Shown in pieces: positions 26,721-35,633 of a stretch of 64,000 bases of DNA (the first letter of the stretch is position 1; each line of letters begins with the position of its first letter). Origin of the DNA: an uncultured Prevotella sp. (GTDB taxonomy: Bacteria > Bacteroidota > Bacteroidia > Bacteroidales > Bacteroidaceae); assembly GCA_946188165.1 (NCBI GenBank), contig CAMHTW010000011.1, forward strand, positions 1 through 64,000, in the 5' to 3' direction. The notes under the pieces are model-generated. The model did no database searches, was not told the DNA's origin, and saw only the letters and a list, made by a program, of their open reading frames with translations. A program made the translations under genes and the position numbers.

Positions 26721-28625
26721 ATGAAAAAGATTTTTTATTTCGCATCCATGATGCTAGCTGTGTTCACAACCTATTCATGTACCTCTATTGAGGACAATCC
26801 TGCTAACGGCAACATCCCTGTCACCATTGAGGATGCTAACGGTAACAAGTATGAGACAAGTCCCATTGCCACCTTCACAGGCGAGGTCGGTAGCGAGGTA
26901 TCACTCACCTTAGGCGTCTATGATCCCTACGACATCTACGGCGTTGACTTTGGCGATGGTAAGATTGTAGTCGATACCGTATGCTATCAGAACGGTGGAC
27001 TGAAGGACGAGAACGGCATGACCGCCGAATGGCGCAAGAGTGCCACTACGTTCACTGGCACCGTAGCAGGCAACGGAACCATCACGGTTTATGGTAATAG
27101 CGATTTGTGGTATCTGATTGCAGCAGGTGGCGCAATACCTACCAGTTTTGACTTCGACAAACTGAAGAAGGTAGTACAGATGAGGTTTAGCGGTGCTTCT
27201 GTTGACGCTATTGACCTGAACGGTCTGGAAGAACTAGAGCAGTTTGCTTTCTCTCAAGGCTCGTTAGGCAGTCTGAAGTGCGCTGGTGCTCCCAAGCTGA
27301 AAGACATTACTGTCAACAACAACACTGCCTCGAAGTTTGAGAGTGTGCTTCAGAGCATTGACGTATCACAGAACCCCGCATTGGAAAGTCTGAACCTGAT
27401 GGCAGCAAGTGCTGAGAAGAGCGGTCTGCTGACCTCACTCGACCTGAGCAAGAACCCCAAGTTGTCAAAGCTCTATGCACAGTACAACAAAATATCTGAG
27501 ATAAAACTGCCTGCCGGTGCCGTCATCACTTTCATGAACCTGCAGAACAACCAACTTGAGAGCATTGATCTTTCTGGTATTGCCAGTCTGAAGGACACTT
27601 ACCTGAACAATAACAAACTGAAAACTGTTGACCTCTCTAAATTAGCAGCTGGTGCCAACCTATATCTTGACGGCAACGAACTGACAGAGCTGGAAGTACC
27701 TGTTTCTGTAAAGAACTTCCAGGCCAACAGCAACAAGTTGACGAAGGTTACTTTGACAAACTGCACCGCTTCTTGCAAACTGGAGAACAACTACCTGACA
27801 CTGGCTACATTGCCAACCAAGCCCGAAGGACTCAACACAGCCAGCAAGATTAAGAAGTTCACTTACAGTCCTCAAGCCGATATGGAGGTTGCTCCCGCGA
27901 ATGGCGTTCTCGACCTCTCGGCACAGGCCACCGCACAGGGTATCGAGGCTGAGCCTCAAGCTACCGTATTCGCCATCACTGCCGGCGATGCTATTCTGGA
28001 AGCAAACAAGGACTATACGATTGAAAACGGTAAGATTACGTTCCTTGCCAACTTCAATGACGTCATTGTTAAAATGACCAATGCAGGATTTCCCAACCTG
28101 ACACTGGCAACAAAACCATTTAACGTTACTGCTGGCGAGATTGCATCTCCATTTTTCTCAGCAAATCCTATTGCCACTTGGGATGCTCCAGCATCGTCAG
28201 AAACTGAAATCACTAGTACCAATGCGACTGTCACAGGTGGTAAAATTTATGCCATCAACCAACAGGAGTCTGCTAAAGCCATGATTAAGAATCAGGGAGG
28301 CGAAGTAGCATTCCAGTGCACAAACAATAACACTTTCTTTAAGATTGTGCTTGATAAAGCTCTTCAGGCTGGCGATGTCATCAGTATTCGTATGCAGTCA
28401 AGAACTGATACAGACCTTGGTCTCTTCTTTGCTGCATCAGATTCAAGACCTAACGAAACCACGACTTCCATTATTCTGCCAACAGCGGAATCTCAGGCAT
28501 GGGTAGCTGCTCCCACATATACCGTTAAGACGGATGATGGTATTTGCGGTCTAACCACTTTCTATGCATTCCGTGCAACAGGAAAGAGTACATATTTCAA
28601 TTCATTCACTATTACTCGCAAATAA
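26721..28625 (+). CDS. Leucine-rich-repeat surface lipoprotein
   Basis: 634 residues. Lipoprotein signal (MLAVFTTYSC, Cys near 20). Residues about 25-130 look like an Ig-like or Cys-poor beta domain; about 140-380 hold irregular LRRs (LTSLDLSKNPKLSKLYAQ, MNLQNNQLESIDLSG, YLNNNKLKTVDLSKL, ANLYLDGNELTELEVP); the last 150 residues look like a beta-sandwich (IATWDAPASSETEI, DKALQAGDVISIRMQS). Likely surface binding or adhesion. It has no clear T9SS tail. Divergent from susC and perhaps co-regulated; the two could be parts of one capture system (inference). Confidence 0.75.
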   Translation: MKKIFYFASMMLAVFTTYSCTSIEDNPANGNIPVTIEDANGNKYETSPIATFTGEVGSEVSLTLGVYDPYDIYGVDFGDGKIVVDTVCYQNGGLKDENGMTAEWRKSATTFTGTVAGNGTITVYGNSDLWYLIAAGGAIPTSFDFDKLKKVVQMRFSGASVDAIDLNGLEELEQFAFSQGSLGSLKCAGAPKLKDITVNNNTASKFESVLQSIDVSQNPALESLNLMAASAEKSGLLTSLDLSKNPKLSKLYAQYNKISEIKLPAGAVITFMNLQNNQLESIDLSGIASLKDTYLNNNKLKTVDLSKLAAGANLYLDGNELTELEVPVSVKNFQANSNKLTKVTLTNCTASCKLENNYLTLATLPTKPEGLNTASKIKKFTYSPQADMEVAPANGVLDLSAQATAQGIEAEPQATVFAITAGDAILEANKDYTIENGKITFLANFNDVIVKMTNAGFPNLTLATKPFNVTAGEIASPFFSANPIATWDAPASSETEITSTNATVTGGKIYAINQQESAKAMIKNQGGEVAFQCTNNNTFFKIVLDKALQAGDVISIRMQSRTDTDLGLFFAASDSRPNETTTSIILPTAESQAWVAAPTYTVKTDDGICGLTTFYAFRATGKSTYFNSFTITRK

Positions 28626-28657
28626 AGAACACAGGTTCTTAATTGTGTAAAAACAAT

Positions 28658-28684
28658 CCCCGCAATTCCGTGTGAGTTGCGGGG
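28658..28684. terminator. Strong hairpin terminator after the LRR gene
   Basis: CCCCGCAA (28658-28665) pairs with TTGCGGGG (28677-28684), then AATTTT on the plus strand; an A/T-rich flank on the other side allows bidirectional use. Confidence 0.85.
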
Positions 28685-28763
28685 AATTTTGTTACTTATA
28701 GTATCCGATGCGAACACACAGCTCTCCTCATATCCATCTCATACCTCTGCGGCTATCGATAAC

Positions 28764-28917
28764 ATAGAGCAAGTATAGAGAGGACTTAGAAAAACCTTAG
28801 AGATACCTTTGAGATGCCCATGAGGAACCCCTGAGATACCCTTGAACTACCATAGAGTTGGTATAGACTTGGTATAGAGTTGGTATAGACATGCTATGGA
28901 GTTACTTTGGGAGAATT
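28764..28917. repeat. 14-copy degenerate 11-nt tandem array
   Basis: Fourteen consecutive 11-mers fit exactly 154 bp, for example ATAGAGTTGGT, ATAGACTTGGT, ATAGAGTTGGT in the right half and TTAGAGATACC, TTTGAGATGCC, CCTGAGATACC in the left half. Consensus near NTNGAGNTNCC. It lies in a 487-nt stretch without a convincing gene, between the LRR gene terminator and a leftward promoter. Confidence 0.85.
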
Positions 28918-28972
28918 AGCTTATAAAAATCTTTGTATGGCAATGATTGTTATAAGCCACTGTTTTATGATG

Positions 28973-29004
28973 CAAAGATACATCATATTTTTCTATTTTC
29001 CAAA
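28973..29004 (-). promoter_or_regulatory. Leftward promoter with no annotated gene
   Basis: Minus-strand TATCTTTG (28980-28973) with TTTG (29004-29001), spacer 20 nt: an excellent match. It would transcribe the 11-nt array towards the hairpin at 28658-28684, a transcript of about 300 nt. The longest start-to-stop frame there is about 31 codons. Possible non-coding RNA (inference). Confidence 0.55.
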
Positions 29005-29056
29005 TTTTTTGGCAATTATTCCTCACAGGGGCCCAGAACTGATGTCAACTAATTAA

Positions 29057-29088
29057 AGTGGGGGTGTGTTTTGTGACACACTCCCACT
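29057..29088. terminator. Hairpin terminator after the FadL-like gene
   Basis: 13-bp stem AGTGGGGGTGTGT (29057-29069) with ACACACTCCCACT (29076-29088), one G-T wobble, 6-nt loop; lies 25 nt beyond the stop codon of the leftward gene. Confidence 0.75.
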
Positions 29089-29112
29089 CTATTATTTAGT
29101 CACTAAAGTAGT

Positions 29113-30456
29113 TTAGAATTTGAAGTCGACGCCCAAGCCGATGACATGGTTGGTACGCGAGTAGGTTTCAGAGCCGGCATAGCCCTCGCGAGTGGGCAGG
29201 CACGTCTTCTGATAGTCATCGTAGATGCTACAGAAATAGCCGGCATTCAGACGAATCTTATCGGTCAGCTTAACAGCGGCACCCAAGCCGATGCTGTAGC
29301 TGTCGCAGGCAAACGACGTATTCTGCTCGTAATCGTCAGAAATACCGTAGTCAGTACGCTGCACGCCGCAGGAGAGTGTCCAGCGGTCGTTGACATCACC
29401 CTCGATACCAGCCAAGAACTCATGTGTACCGTGGGTAAGTTGTTCCTGACGGTTGTTGGCCATCTTGGCATTCTTGTCGTCAAAAAAGTGATACTCCAGC
29501 GTGGCACGGACGTTCTTCTCGAACTCATAGCCAACGGCAACAGAGAGCAGGGCGGGCATGTCGTAACGGGTCTCGACACCATCCTGATAAGCAACGGTCT
29601 TGGCGGACAGTGATGTGGCGATAGCAGCCAGCGAAGCAGGATCGGTAGCAGCCAGATAAGCCTTCACATTTGGACCGAGGTCAGCGGTGAGCTCGTTGGT
29701 CTTATTGGGCACGCTAATCTTGGTACGGAACTCGTAGCGGGCAGCCACCGTCAGCGGCCCCTGATGGTAGTTGGCACTGATGATGGGGGTATAGCCCCAG
29801 CCGCGCTGGTCAACATCAAGCTGTAGCTTGGCCAAGTCGCCAAAGGCCTTATGACCGTCGGCAATAACGTGGCCGCGATAGTAGCCGTCGTAGTAGTTGG
29901 CACGGGCACCAGCGGCAACCGACAGCCAGTCGGTAACCTTGTAAGTCAGGTTCAACTGTCCGCCATAGATATACTGCTTACCCTTCATCTCAGAACTGAG
30001 GTTGTAGTCCGTGGGGGCAATGCCCTTCTGGGCAAACATTCCTGCTAACACGACGTTGAACATGGGTACGCCTTCGTCGTACTTTACGAAACCACCACTA
30101 CCCACAATACCAATCATAGCTGATACAGCAAAACGGTTCTTACGATAGCTGGCAAACAGGGCAGGCACGATAGGAGCCGAGGCGACGCCCTCATAGAGGT
30201 GGGAGCTTTTACCGTTGTTGTAGTCGATGTTACGCATCTGCCAAGGCTTCTGGAAGTTGATAGATAACTGGAAACCCTCGTGACCCCATGCCAAACCAGC
30301 AGGATTCGAGTAGGCTGCGTCAATGTCGAACGATGCACCGCGGGCCATCATACGGTCGAAAGCGATGTGATAGTTTGTGTTGGTCATCAAACCACCTGCC
30401 TGTGAGGTGGTAAACACTGTGGCAACGAATGCCATCAAAAGAATAATTTTTCTCAT
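29113..30456 (-). CDS. OmpP1/FadL-type outer-membrane porin
   Basis: 447 residues from ATG 30456; an upstream ATG at 30489 overlaps the -7 box and is rejected. Signal peptide (IILLMAFVATVFTTSQA), then the family's N-terminal hatch region (GASFDIDAAYSNPAGLAW) and a beta barrel of alternating residues ending VIGLGVDFKF with C-terminal Phe. FadL-type proteins carry hydrophobic compounds across the outer membrane; the ligand here is unknown. Own promoter and terminator, so monocistronic. Confidence 0.85.
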   Translation of the reverse strand: MRKIILLMAFVATVFTTSQAGGLMTNTNYHIAFDRMMARGASFDIDAAYSNPAGLAWGHEGFQLSINFQKPWQMRNIDYNNGKSSHLYEGVASAPIVPALFASYRKNRFAVSAMIGIVGSGGFVKYDEGVPMFNVVLAGMFAQKGIAPTDYNLSSEMKGKQYIYGGQLNLTYKVTDWLSVAAGARANYYDGYYRGHVIADGHKAFGDLAKLQLDVDQRGWGYTPIISANYHQGPLTVAARYEFRTKISVPNKTNELTADLGPNVKAYLAATDPASLAAIATSLSAKTVAYQDGVETRYDMPALLSVAVGYEFEKNVRATLEYHFFDDKNAKMANNRQEQLTHGTHEFLAGIEGDVNDRWTLSCGVQRTDYGISDDYEQNTSFACDSYSIGLGAAVKLTDKIRLNAGYFCSIYDDYQKTCLPTREGYAGSETYSRTNHVIGLGVDFKF

Positions 30457-30486
30457 CAAGAAATAAATTGGTTGAAATTTCGGGTG

Positions 30487-30494
30487 CAAAGGTA
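30487..30494 (-). promoter_or_regulatory. -7 box of the FadL-like gene
   Basis: Minus-strand TACCTTTG at 30494-30487, 30 nt before ATG 30456. A 7-nt array occupies the upstream region. Confidence 0.65.
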
Positions 30495-30501
30495 CAAAAA
30501 A

Positions 30502-30529
30502 AAGTGAAAAGAGAAAAGTGAAAAGAGAA
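30502..30529. repeat. 7-nt array upstream of the FadL-like gene
   Basis: AAGTGAA, AAGAGAA, AAGTGAA, AAGAGAA. Confidence 0.75.
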
Positions 30530-30631
30530 AAATTTGCAGATAAAATAAAATTAATAGATTGATATACATTATTTATTATTAAATATGGAGATTTTTTTGG
30601 AAAAAAGTGTGGCGATATGCCTTATTTTTTG

Positions 30632-30639
30632 TAATTTTG
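30632..30639 (+). promoter_or_regulatory. -7 box of the purH-type gene
   Basis: TAATTTTG, about 6 nt before a likely transcription start and 52 nt before ATG 30692. Confidence 0.6.
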
Positions 30640-30660
30640 CAAACTCAAAAGTGAATATAT

Positions 30661-30676
30661 TATATAACGTTATATA
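30661..30676. promoter_or_regulatory. Perfect 16-bp palindrome in the leader of the IMP cyclohydrolase gene
   Basis: TATATAACGTTATATA, identical to its reverse complement, about 16 nt past the predicted transcription start. Possible operator; no regulator is assigned. Confidence 0.5.
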
Positions 30677-30691
30677 CAAAGGATATTTTTT

Positions 30692-31288
30692 ATGGCAGAC
30701 AACAAAAAGATTAAGACAGCGCTGATTTCTGTGTTTCACAAGGACGGCCTTGAGGAGTTGCTGAAGAAGCTGAATGACGAGGGCGTGAAGTTCTTGTCAA
30801 CAGGCGGTACACAGTCGTTTATCGAGTCACTGGGCTACGAGTGCGAGAAGGTGGAGAACGTGACGACATACCCATCAATCCTGGGTGGTCGTGTGAAGAC
30901 CTTACACCCGAAAGTATTCGGTGGTATCCTGGGACGTCGCGAGTTGGAGGGTGACCGTCAGCAGATGGCCCAGTATGAGATTCCTGAGATTGACCTGGTC
31001 ATCGTTGACCTCTATCCTTTCGAACAGACTGTTGCCAGCGGTGCCTCAGAGGAGGATATCATCGAAAAGATTGACATCGGTGGCATCTCGCTGATTCGTG
31101 CAGCCGCCAAGAACTTCAACGATGTGGTCATCGTACCCTCAAAAGCCGAATATGCTGTACTGCTTGACATCCTGAACAAGCAGGGTGCAGAGACCACCAA
31201 GGCGCAGCGCCGTATGCTGGCTACCCGTGCTTTCGGGGTTAGCTCACACTATGATACCGCCATCAACGCATGGTTTGAGAAAGATTAA
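30692..31288 (+). CDS. purH: IMP cyclohydrolase (stand-alone PurH N-terminal domain)
   Basis: 198 residues, only the MGS-like IMP cyclohydrolase half of PurH: KTALISVFHKDGLEELLKKL, FLSTGGTQSFIESLG, GGRVKTLHPKVFGGIL, IDLVIVDLYPFEQTV, KIDIGGISLIRAAAKNF. It closes FAICAR to IMP in purine synthesis. The usual PurH of about 500 residues also carries AICAR formyltransferase; here the frame stops cleanly after the first domain and the next gene is mreB, so the formyltransferase must be coded elsewhere. Bacteroides also keeps purH next to mreB (from memory). Confidence 0.88.
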   Translation: MADNKKIKTALISVFHKDGLEELLKKLNDEGVKFLSTGGTQSFIESLGYECEKVENVTTYPSILGGRVKTLHPKVFGGILGRRELEGDRQQMAQYEIPEIDLVIVDLYPFEQTVASGASEEDIIEKIDIGGISLIRAAAKNFNDVVIVPSKAEYAVLLDILNKQGAETTKAQRRMLATRAFGVSSHYDTAINAWFEKD

Positions 31289-31311
31289 ACATTAAAAATT
31301 AAACATTAAAT
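31284..31311. repeat. 7-nt array at the purH stop
   Basis: ATTAAAC, ATTAAAA, ATTAAAC, ATTAAAT; the stop TAA (31286-31288) is inside the first unit and mreB starts 7 nt after the last. Confidence 0.8.
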
Positions 31312-31317
31312 TTCAGA

Positions 31318-32340
31318 ATGGGATTTTTTAGTTTTGTCCAGGAGATAGCCATGGATCTTGGTACGGCCAATACCATCATTATCAGTGATGATAAGATTGT
31401 AGTGGACGAGCCTTCAGTAGTAGCCCTTGACCGCCATACCGACAAGATGATAGCCGTAGGCGAGAAGGCTAAGATGATGTATGAAAAGACACACGACAAC
31501 ATTCGTACTGTACGTCCGCTGCGCGATGGTGTGATTGCCGACTTCTCGGCATGTGAGCAGATGATGCGCGGACTGATTAAGATGGTACATACGGGTAGCC
31601 GCCTATTCTCACCCTCGCTGCGTATGGTAATTGGTGTACCTTCAGGTTCTACCGAGGTTGAGTTGCGTGCTGTACGTGACTCTGCCGAGCATGCCGACGG
31701 TCGTGACGTCTATCTGATTTTCGAGCCTATGGCTGCTGCCATCGGTATCGGTATCGACGTAGAAGCGCCAGAAGGCAATATGATTGTCGACATCGGTGGT
31801 GGTTCTACCGAGATTGCCGTCATTTCGCTGGGTGGTATCGTGTCGAACAACTCGATTCGTACTGCCGGTGACGATCTGACTTTCGATATTCAGGAATATA
31901 TGTCACGCCAGCACAACGTGAAAGTGTCGGAACGTATGGCAGAGCGCATCAAGATTGCCGTAGGTTCAGCATTGACCGATCTGGGTGACGATGCCCCTGA
32001 GGACTATATCGTACACGGTCCTAACCGTATTACGGCTCTGCCTATGGAGGTGCCCGTATGCTATCAGGAGATTGCACACTGTATTGACAAGACCATCGTC
32101 AAGATTGAGAATGCCGTACTCTCTGCATTGGAGAATACGCCGCCCGAACTGTATGCCGATATCGTAAAGAATGGTATTTGGCTGGCTGGTGGCGGTGCAT
32201 TGCTGCGTGGACTGGACCGTCGTCTGGAAGAGAAAATCAATATCCCCTTCCATATTGCCGACGACCCCTTGCATTCAGTAGCCAAGGGTGCCGGTATCGC
32301 CCTGAAGAATGTTGACCGCTTCTCATTCCTGATGAGATAA
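31318..32340 (+). CDS. mreB: Rod-shape-determining actin homologue MreB
   Basis: 340 residues. Actin-fold ATPase forming membrane filaments that guide side-wall synthesis. Phosphate loop 1 IAMDLGTANTIII, phosphate loop 2 MIVDIGGGSTEIAVISLGGIV, adenosine motif GIWLAGGGALLRGLD. The N terminus (MGFFSFVQE) is amphipathic for membrane binding. First of five elongasome genes. Confidence 0.97.
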   Translation: MGFFSFVQEIAMDLGTANTIIISDDKIVVDEPSVVALDRHTDKMIAVGEKAKMMYEKTHDNIRTVRPLRDGVIADFSACEQMMRGLIKMVHTGSRLFSPSLRMVIGVPSGSTEVELRAVRDSAEHADGRDVYLIFEPMAAAIGIGIDVEAPEGNMIVDIGGGSTEIAVISLGGIVSNNSIRTAGDDLTFDIQEYMSRQHNVKVSERMAERIKIAVGSALTDLGDDAPEDYIVHGPNRITALPMEVPVCYQEIAHCIDKTIVKIENAVLSALENTPPELYADIVKNGIWLAGGGALLRGLDRRLEEKINIPFHIADDPLHSVAKGAGIALKNVDRFSFLMR

Positions 32341-32353
32341 AAGTTCACAGCTT

Positions 32354-32395
32354 TTGGCTATTGGCTAATAGCTAAAATAAAAGCTAAATGCTAAA
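32354..32395. repeat. 7-nt array filling the mreB-mreC gap
   Basis: TTGGCTA, TTGGCTA, ATAGCTA, AAATAAA, AGCTAAA, TGCTAAA, then two bases and the mreC start. Confidence 0.7.
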
Positions 32396-32397
32396 GA

Positions 32398-33267
32398 ATG
32401 AAGAATCTCTTAGAGTTTCTGCATAAATATCACCACTGGTTCCTGTTCGTGCTTTTCGAAACACTGAGCATGGTATTGTTGTTCCAGTTTAACAACTATC
32501 AGGGCTCGGTGTGGTTCTCGACGGCCAACGCTGTCGCAGGACGTGTGTACGAATGGGATGCAGCGGTAGAGTCATTCTTTACGCAGGCTGAAAATAACGA
32601 GATGCTTACCAAGCGTAATTTCTATCTGGAGCGCCAATTGACACAATTGCGCCGACTGTACTTGGAAGCTACGCAAGAGACCAACCCTAAGGAGTTACAG
32701 GAATTAGAGAAAATTAGCCAGTACAAACTGATACCTGCCAAGGTGGTAACCAGTGAATTGCATAAGAAGAACAATTTGATGACCATCAACAGCGGTAGTG
32801 CCGAGGGCGTGGAGCCTGGCATGGGCGTAGCCTGCGGACAAGGCGTAGTGGGTGTCACGTTTATATGTAGCGACCACTATTCGGTAGTGATTCCTGTGCT
32901 GAACGCCACATCGTCGCGTATCAGTTGTACCATCCGCAATCGTGGCTACTTTGGCGTGTTGCGCTGGTATGGCGAAGAGTCTGGCTATGCCTATGTCGAA
33001 GATATTCCCCGTCATGCGCGCTTCAAGCGTGGCGAGTGGGTGGAGACCAATGGCTACAGCAGCATATTCCCTGCCGGTGTGTTAGTGGGACAGATTGTCG
33101 AGGTGTATAACGCACGCGACGGATTGTCGTATAAGCTGAAGGTTCGCCTGTCCACCGATTTCGGTACGCTGCGCGACGTGGTAGTCATCAGCGACAAGTC
33201 TATAGCCGAGCGCATGCGACTGATGCAGGCTGCAAGAGATTCGCTGAAGTTGAACGTTCATGAGTAA
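32398..33267 (+). CDS. mreC: Rod-shape-determining protein MreC
   Basis: 289 residues: short cytoplasmic part, one membrane helix (WFLFVLFETLSMVLLFQF), coiled coil (about 60-100) and two beta domains (SAEGVEPGMGVACGQGVVGVT; EWVETNGYSSIFPAGVLVGQIVEV). Periplasmic scaffold that activates PBP2 in the elongasome. Confidence 0.94.
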   Translation: MKNLLEFLHKYHHWFLFVLFETLSMVLLFQFNNYQGSVWFSTANAVAGRVYEWDAAVESFFTQAENNEMLTKRNFYLERQLTQLRRLYLEATQETNPKELQELEKISQYKLIPAKVVTSELHKKNNLMTINSGSAEGVEPGMGVACGQGVVGVTFICSDHYSVVIPVLNATSSRISCTIRNRGYFGVLRWYGEESGYAYVEDIPRHARFKRGEWVETNGYSSIFPAGVLVGQIVEVYNARDGLSYKLKVRLSTDFGTLRDVVVISDKSIAERMRLMQAARDSLKLNVHE

Positions 33268-33276
33268 TTAGGAGAG

Positions 33277-33780
33277 ATGTCAATAGATTTTCTGAAACGA
33301 GTTGGATTGTTTGTTGCCTTCGTACTGGCACAGGCGTTGGTTTTGGGACGTATCCATCTGTTCCATTGCGCTACACCGTTGCTGTATGTCTACTTCATCA
33401 CGCTGTTTCCGCGTAACTATCCCAAGTGGGGTGTGCTGACGTGGGCCTTCGTGATGGGACTGACTATTGACATCTTCACGAATACACCAGGATTGGCGGC
33501 AGCATCGCTGACGGCAGTAGCTGCCATACAACCTTATTTTTATGCACTCTTCATACCCCGCGATGCAGCAGAGACCCTAGAGCCGTCGCTCATCAATCTG
33601 GGACCAACCAAGTACAGCTATTATGTTGTGACACTGGTAACCATCTATTGTCTCTTGTTCTTCACACTCGAAATGTTCAACTTCGATAATCTGCTGGAGT
33701 GGACGATGAGTGTGGGGGGCAGCATATTGATAACGCTGGCATTGATTTTTACTTTCGAGATTGCGAAACGTAGGGTATGA
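33277..33780 (+). CDS. mreD: Rod-shape-determining protein MreD
   Basis: 167 residues with about five membrane helices and the motif GLTIDIFTNTPGLAAAS. Inner-membrane elongasome subunit. The stop overlaps the mrdA start as ATGA. Confidence 0.9.
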   Translation: MSIDFLKRVGLFVAFVLAQALVLGRIHLFHCATPLLYVYFITLFPRNYPKWGVLTWAFVMGLTIDIFTNTPGLAAASLTAVAAIQPYFYALFIPRDAAETLEPSLINLGPTKYSYYVVTLVTIYCLLFFTLEMFNFDNLLEWTMSVGGSILITLALIFTFEIAKRRV

Positions 33781-35633
33781 GGGACTATAATCTGGGCAAG
33801 CGAAGTATTGTGATTGCTGGGGTGGCCATATTGATTGTGGTCGTCTACATCCTTCGTTTGTTCCAGTTGCAGATTACGAGTGACGACTACAAAAAAAGCG
33901 CAGACTCGAATGCCTTCCTGAAAAAGATAGAATACCCTGCACGTGGCGGTATCTACGACCGCAATGGCAAGCTGTTGGTATATAACCAACCTGCCTATGA
34001 CATTATGGTGGTCATGAACGAAGCCAAGGACCATCTGGATACAGCGGACTTCTGTAATGTGATGAACATTACACGCGAAGAGTTCGACCGCCGTATGGCG
34101 ACTATCAAGGACCGCAACAAGAATCCCGGCTACTCACGATTTACGCAGCAGGTGTTTATGAGCCAGCTCAGCGACAAGGACTTCTCTGTGTTTCAGGAGA
34201 AGATGTTCCGCTTTCCCGGCTTTTATATCCAGCGCCGAAGCATCCGCCAGTATGAATTCCCATTTGCCGCCCATGTGCTGGGCGACGTGGCTGAGGTGTC
34301 GCCTGCCGATATTGAGGAGGACGACTACTACCAGCCAGGCGATTATATCGGCAAGTTGGGTGTAGAGCGTAGCTACGAGAAACAGCTGCGCGGCGAGAAG
34401 GGTATGCAGATCCTGTTGCGTGATGCCCACGGACGTGTGCAGGGCCGTTATATGAACGGAAAATTCGACAAGCGTCCGACGGCTGGTAAGAACCTGACGT
34501 TAGGACTCGATGCCGACCTGCAGACATTGGGCGAACGACTGATGGAGGGCAAGATTGGCAGTATTGTAGCCATCGAACCTACAACGGGCGAAATACTGTG
34601 TATGGTCAGCTCTCCCAGCTACGACCCTCGTCTGATGGTGGGTCGCCAGCGTTCCAAGAACCACCACATGCTGAGTCAGAACGTATGGAAACCCCTGCTG
34701 AACCGTAGTATTATGGGCCAGTATCCGCCAGGCTCAACGTTTAAGACCACACAGGGTCTGACGTTTATGACCGAGGGTATCCTCCACCCAACTCAGACAT
34801 CTTATCCTTGTGGTCATGGCTTTAACTTCAAAGGTCTGCATGTGGGCTGTCACGGACATGCCTCACCGCTGTCGTTGGTGCCTGCATTGAGTACATCGTG
34901 TAATGGTTATTTCTGCTGGGGTCTCTACCACATGATTAACACCAACATCTCAAAATACGGCTCTGTGCAGAATGCCATGAACAAGTGGCGCGACTATATG
35001 GTGTCGATGGGTTTTGGCTACCGTCTGGGTGTTGACCTGCCAGGTGAGAAGCGTGGTCTGATACCCAATGCCGCCTTCTACGACAAGGCTTATAAGGGAT
35101 CGTGGAACGGTCTGACCGTCATTTCTATCGCTATCGGACAGGGTGAGGTCAATGCCACGCCGTTGCAGATTGCCAACTTAGGTGCCACGATAGCTAACCG
35201 AGGTTGGTTTATCACACCGCATGTCGTCAAGAAGGTGCAGGGCGAGGAACTGGACACGCTCTATACAAAGAAACGTCATACCATGGCATCGCGCGAGTCA
35301 TACGACTACGTGGTGCAGGGGATGCGTGCATCGGCTACAGGTGGTACGTGTCATGCGCTCGCTAAATACGATTTCAAGGCATGCGGCAAGACGGGTACGG
35401 CACAGAACCGCGGTCACGACCACTCGGTATTTATGGGTTTTGCACCGATGGACAATCCGAAGATAGCCGTTGCCGTGTATGTGGAGAATGGCGGATGGGG
35501 TGCCACGTATGGAGTGCCCATCGGTGGATTGATTATGGAACAATATCTTCATGGAAAGCTCTCGGAAGCCTCTAAACATCAGGCTGCAGAGTTGCAAAGC
35601 AGACATATAGCGTATGGTACAACCAGCAGATAG
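33777..35633 (+). CDS. mrdA: Penicillin-binding protein 2 (elongation transpeptidase)
   Basis: 618 residues. One N-terminal membrane helix (IVIAGVAILIVVVYILRLF), dimerisation domain (RGGIYDRNGKLLVYNQPAYDI), transpeptidase with the Ser active site in PPGSTFKTTQGL (SxxK), STSCNGYF (SxN) and CGKTGTAQN (KTG). Cross-links peptidoglycan in the side wall with RodA, whose gene overlaps it by 20 bases. Confidence 0.96.
   Translation: MRDYNLGKRSIVIAGVAILIVVVYILRLFQLQITSDDYKKSADSNAFLKKIEYPARGGIYDRNGKLLVYNQPAYDIMVVMNEAKDHLDTADFCNVMNITREEFDRRMATIKDRNKNPGYSRFTQQVFMSQLSDKDFSVFQEKMFRFPGFYIQRRSIRQYEFPFAAHVLGDVAEVSPADIEEDDYYQPGDYIGKLGVERSYEKQLRGEKGMQILLRDAHGRVQGRYMNGKFDKRPTAGKNLTLGLDADLQTLGERLMEGKIGSIVAIEPTTGEILCMVSSPSYDPRLMVGRQRSKNHHMLSQNVWKPLLNRSIMGQYPPGSTFKTTQGLTFMTEGILHPTQTSYPCGHGFNFKGLHVGCHGHASPLSLVPALSTSCNGYFCWGLYHMINTNISKYGSVQNAMNKWRDYMVSMGFGYRLGVDLPGEKRGLIPNAAFYDKAYKGSWNGLTVISIAIGQGEVNATPLQIANLGATIANRGWFITPHVVKKVQGEELDTLYTKKRHTMASRESYDYVVQGMRASATGGTCHALAKYDFKACGKTGTAQNRGHDHSVFMGFAPMDNPKIAVAVYVENGGWGATYGVPIGGLIMEQYLHGKLSEASKHQAAELQSRHIAYGTTSR

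Noticed and set aside
28803..28898. A peptide of about 31 codons on the minus strand within the 11-nt array
   Set aside because: The array itself creates the frame; no family, and composition follows the repeat.
28764..28917. The 11-nt array as a CRISPR array
   Set aside because: Units are directly adjacent, with no spacers, and no cas genes are near.
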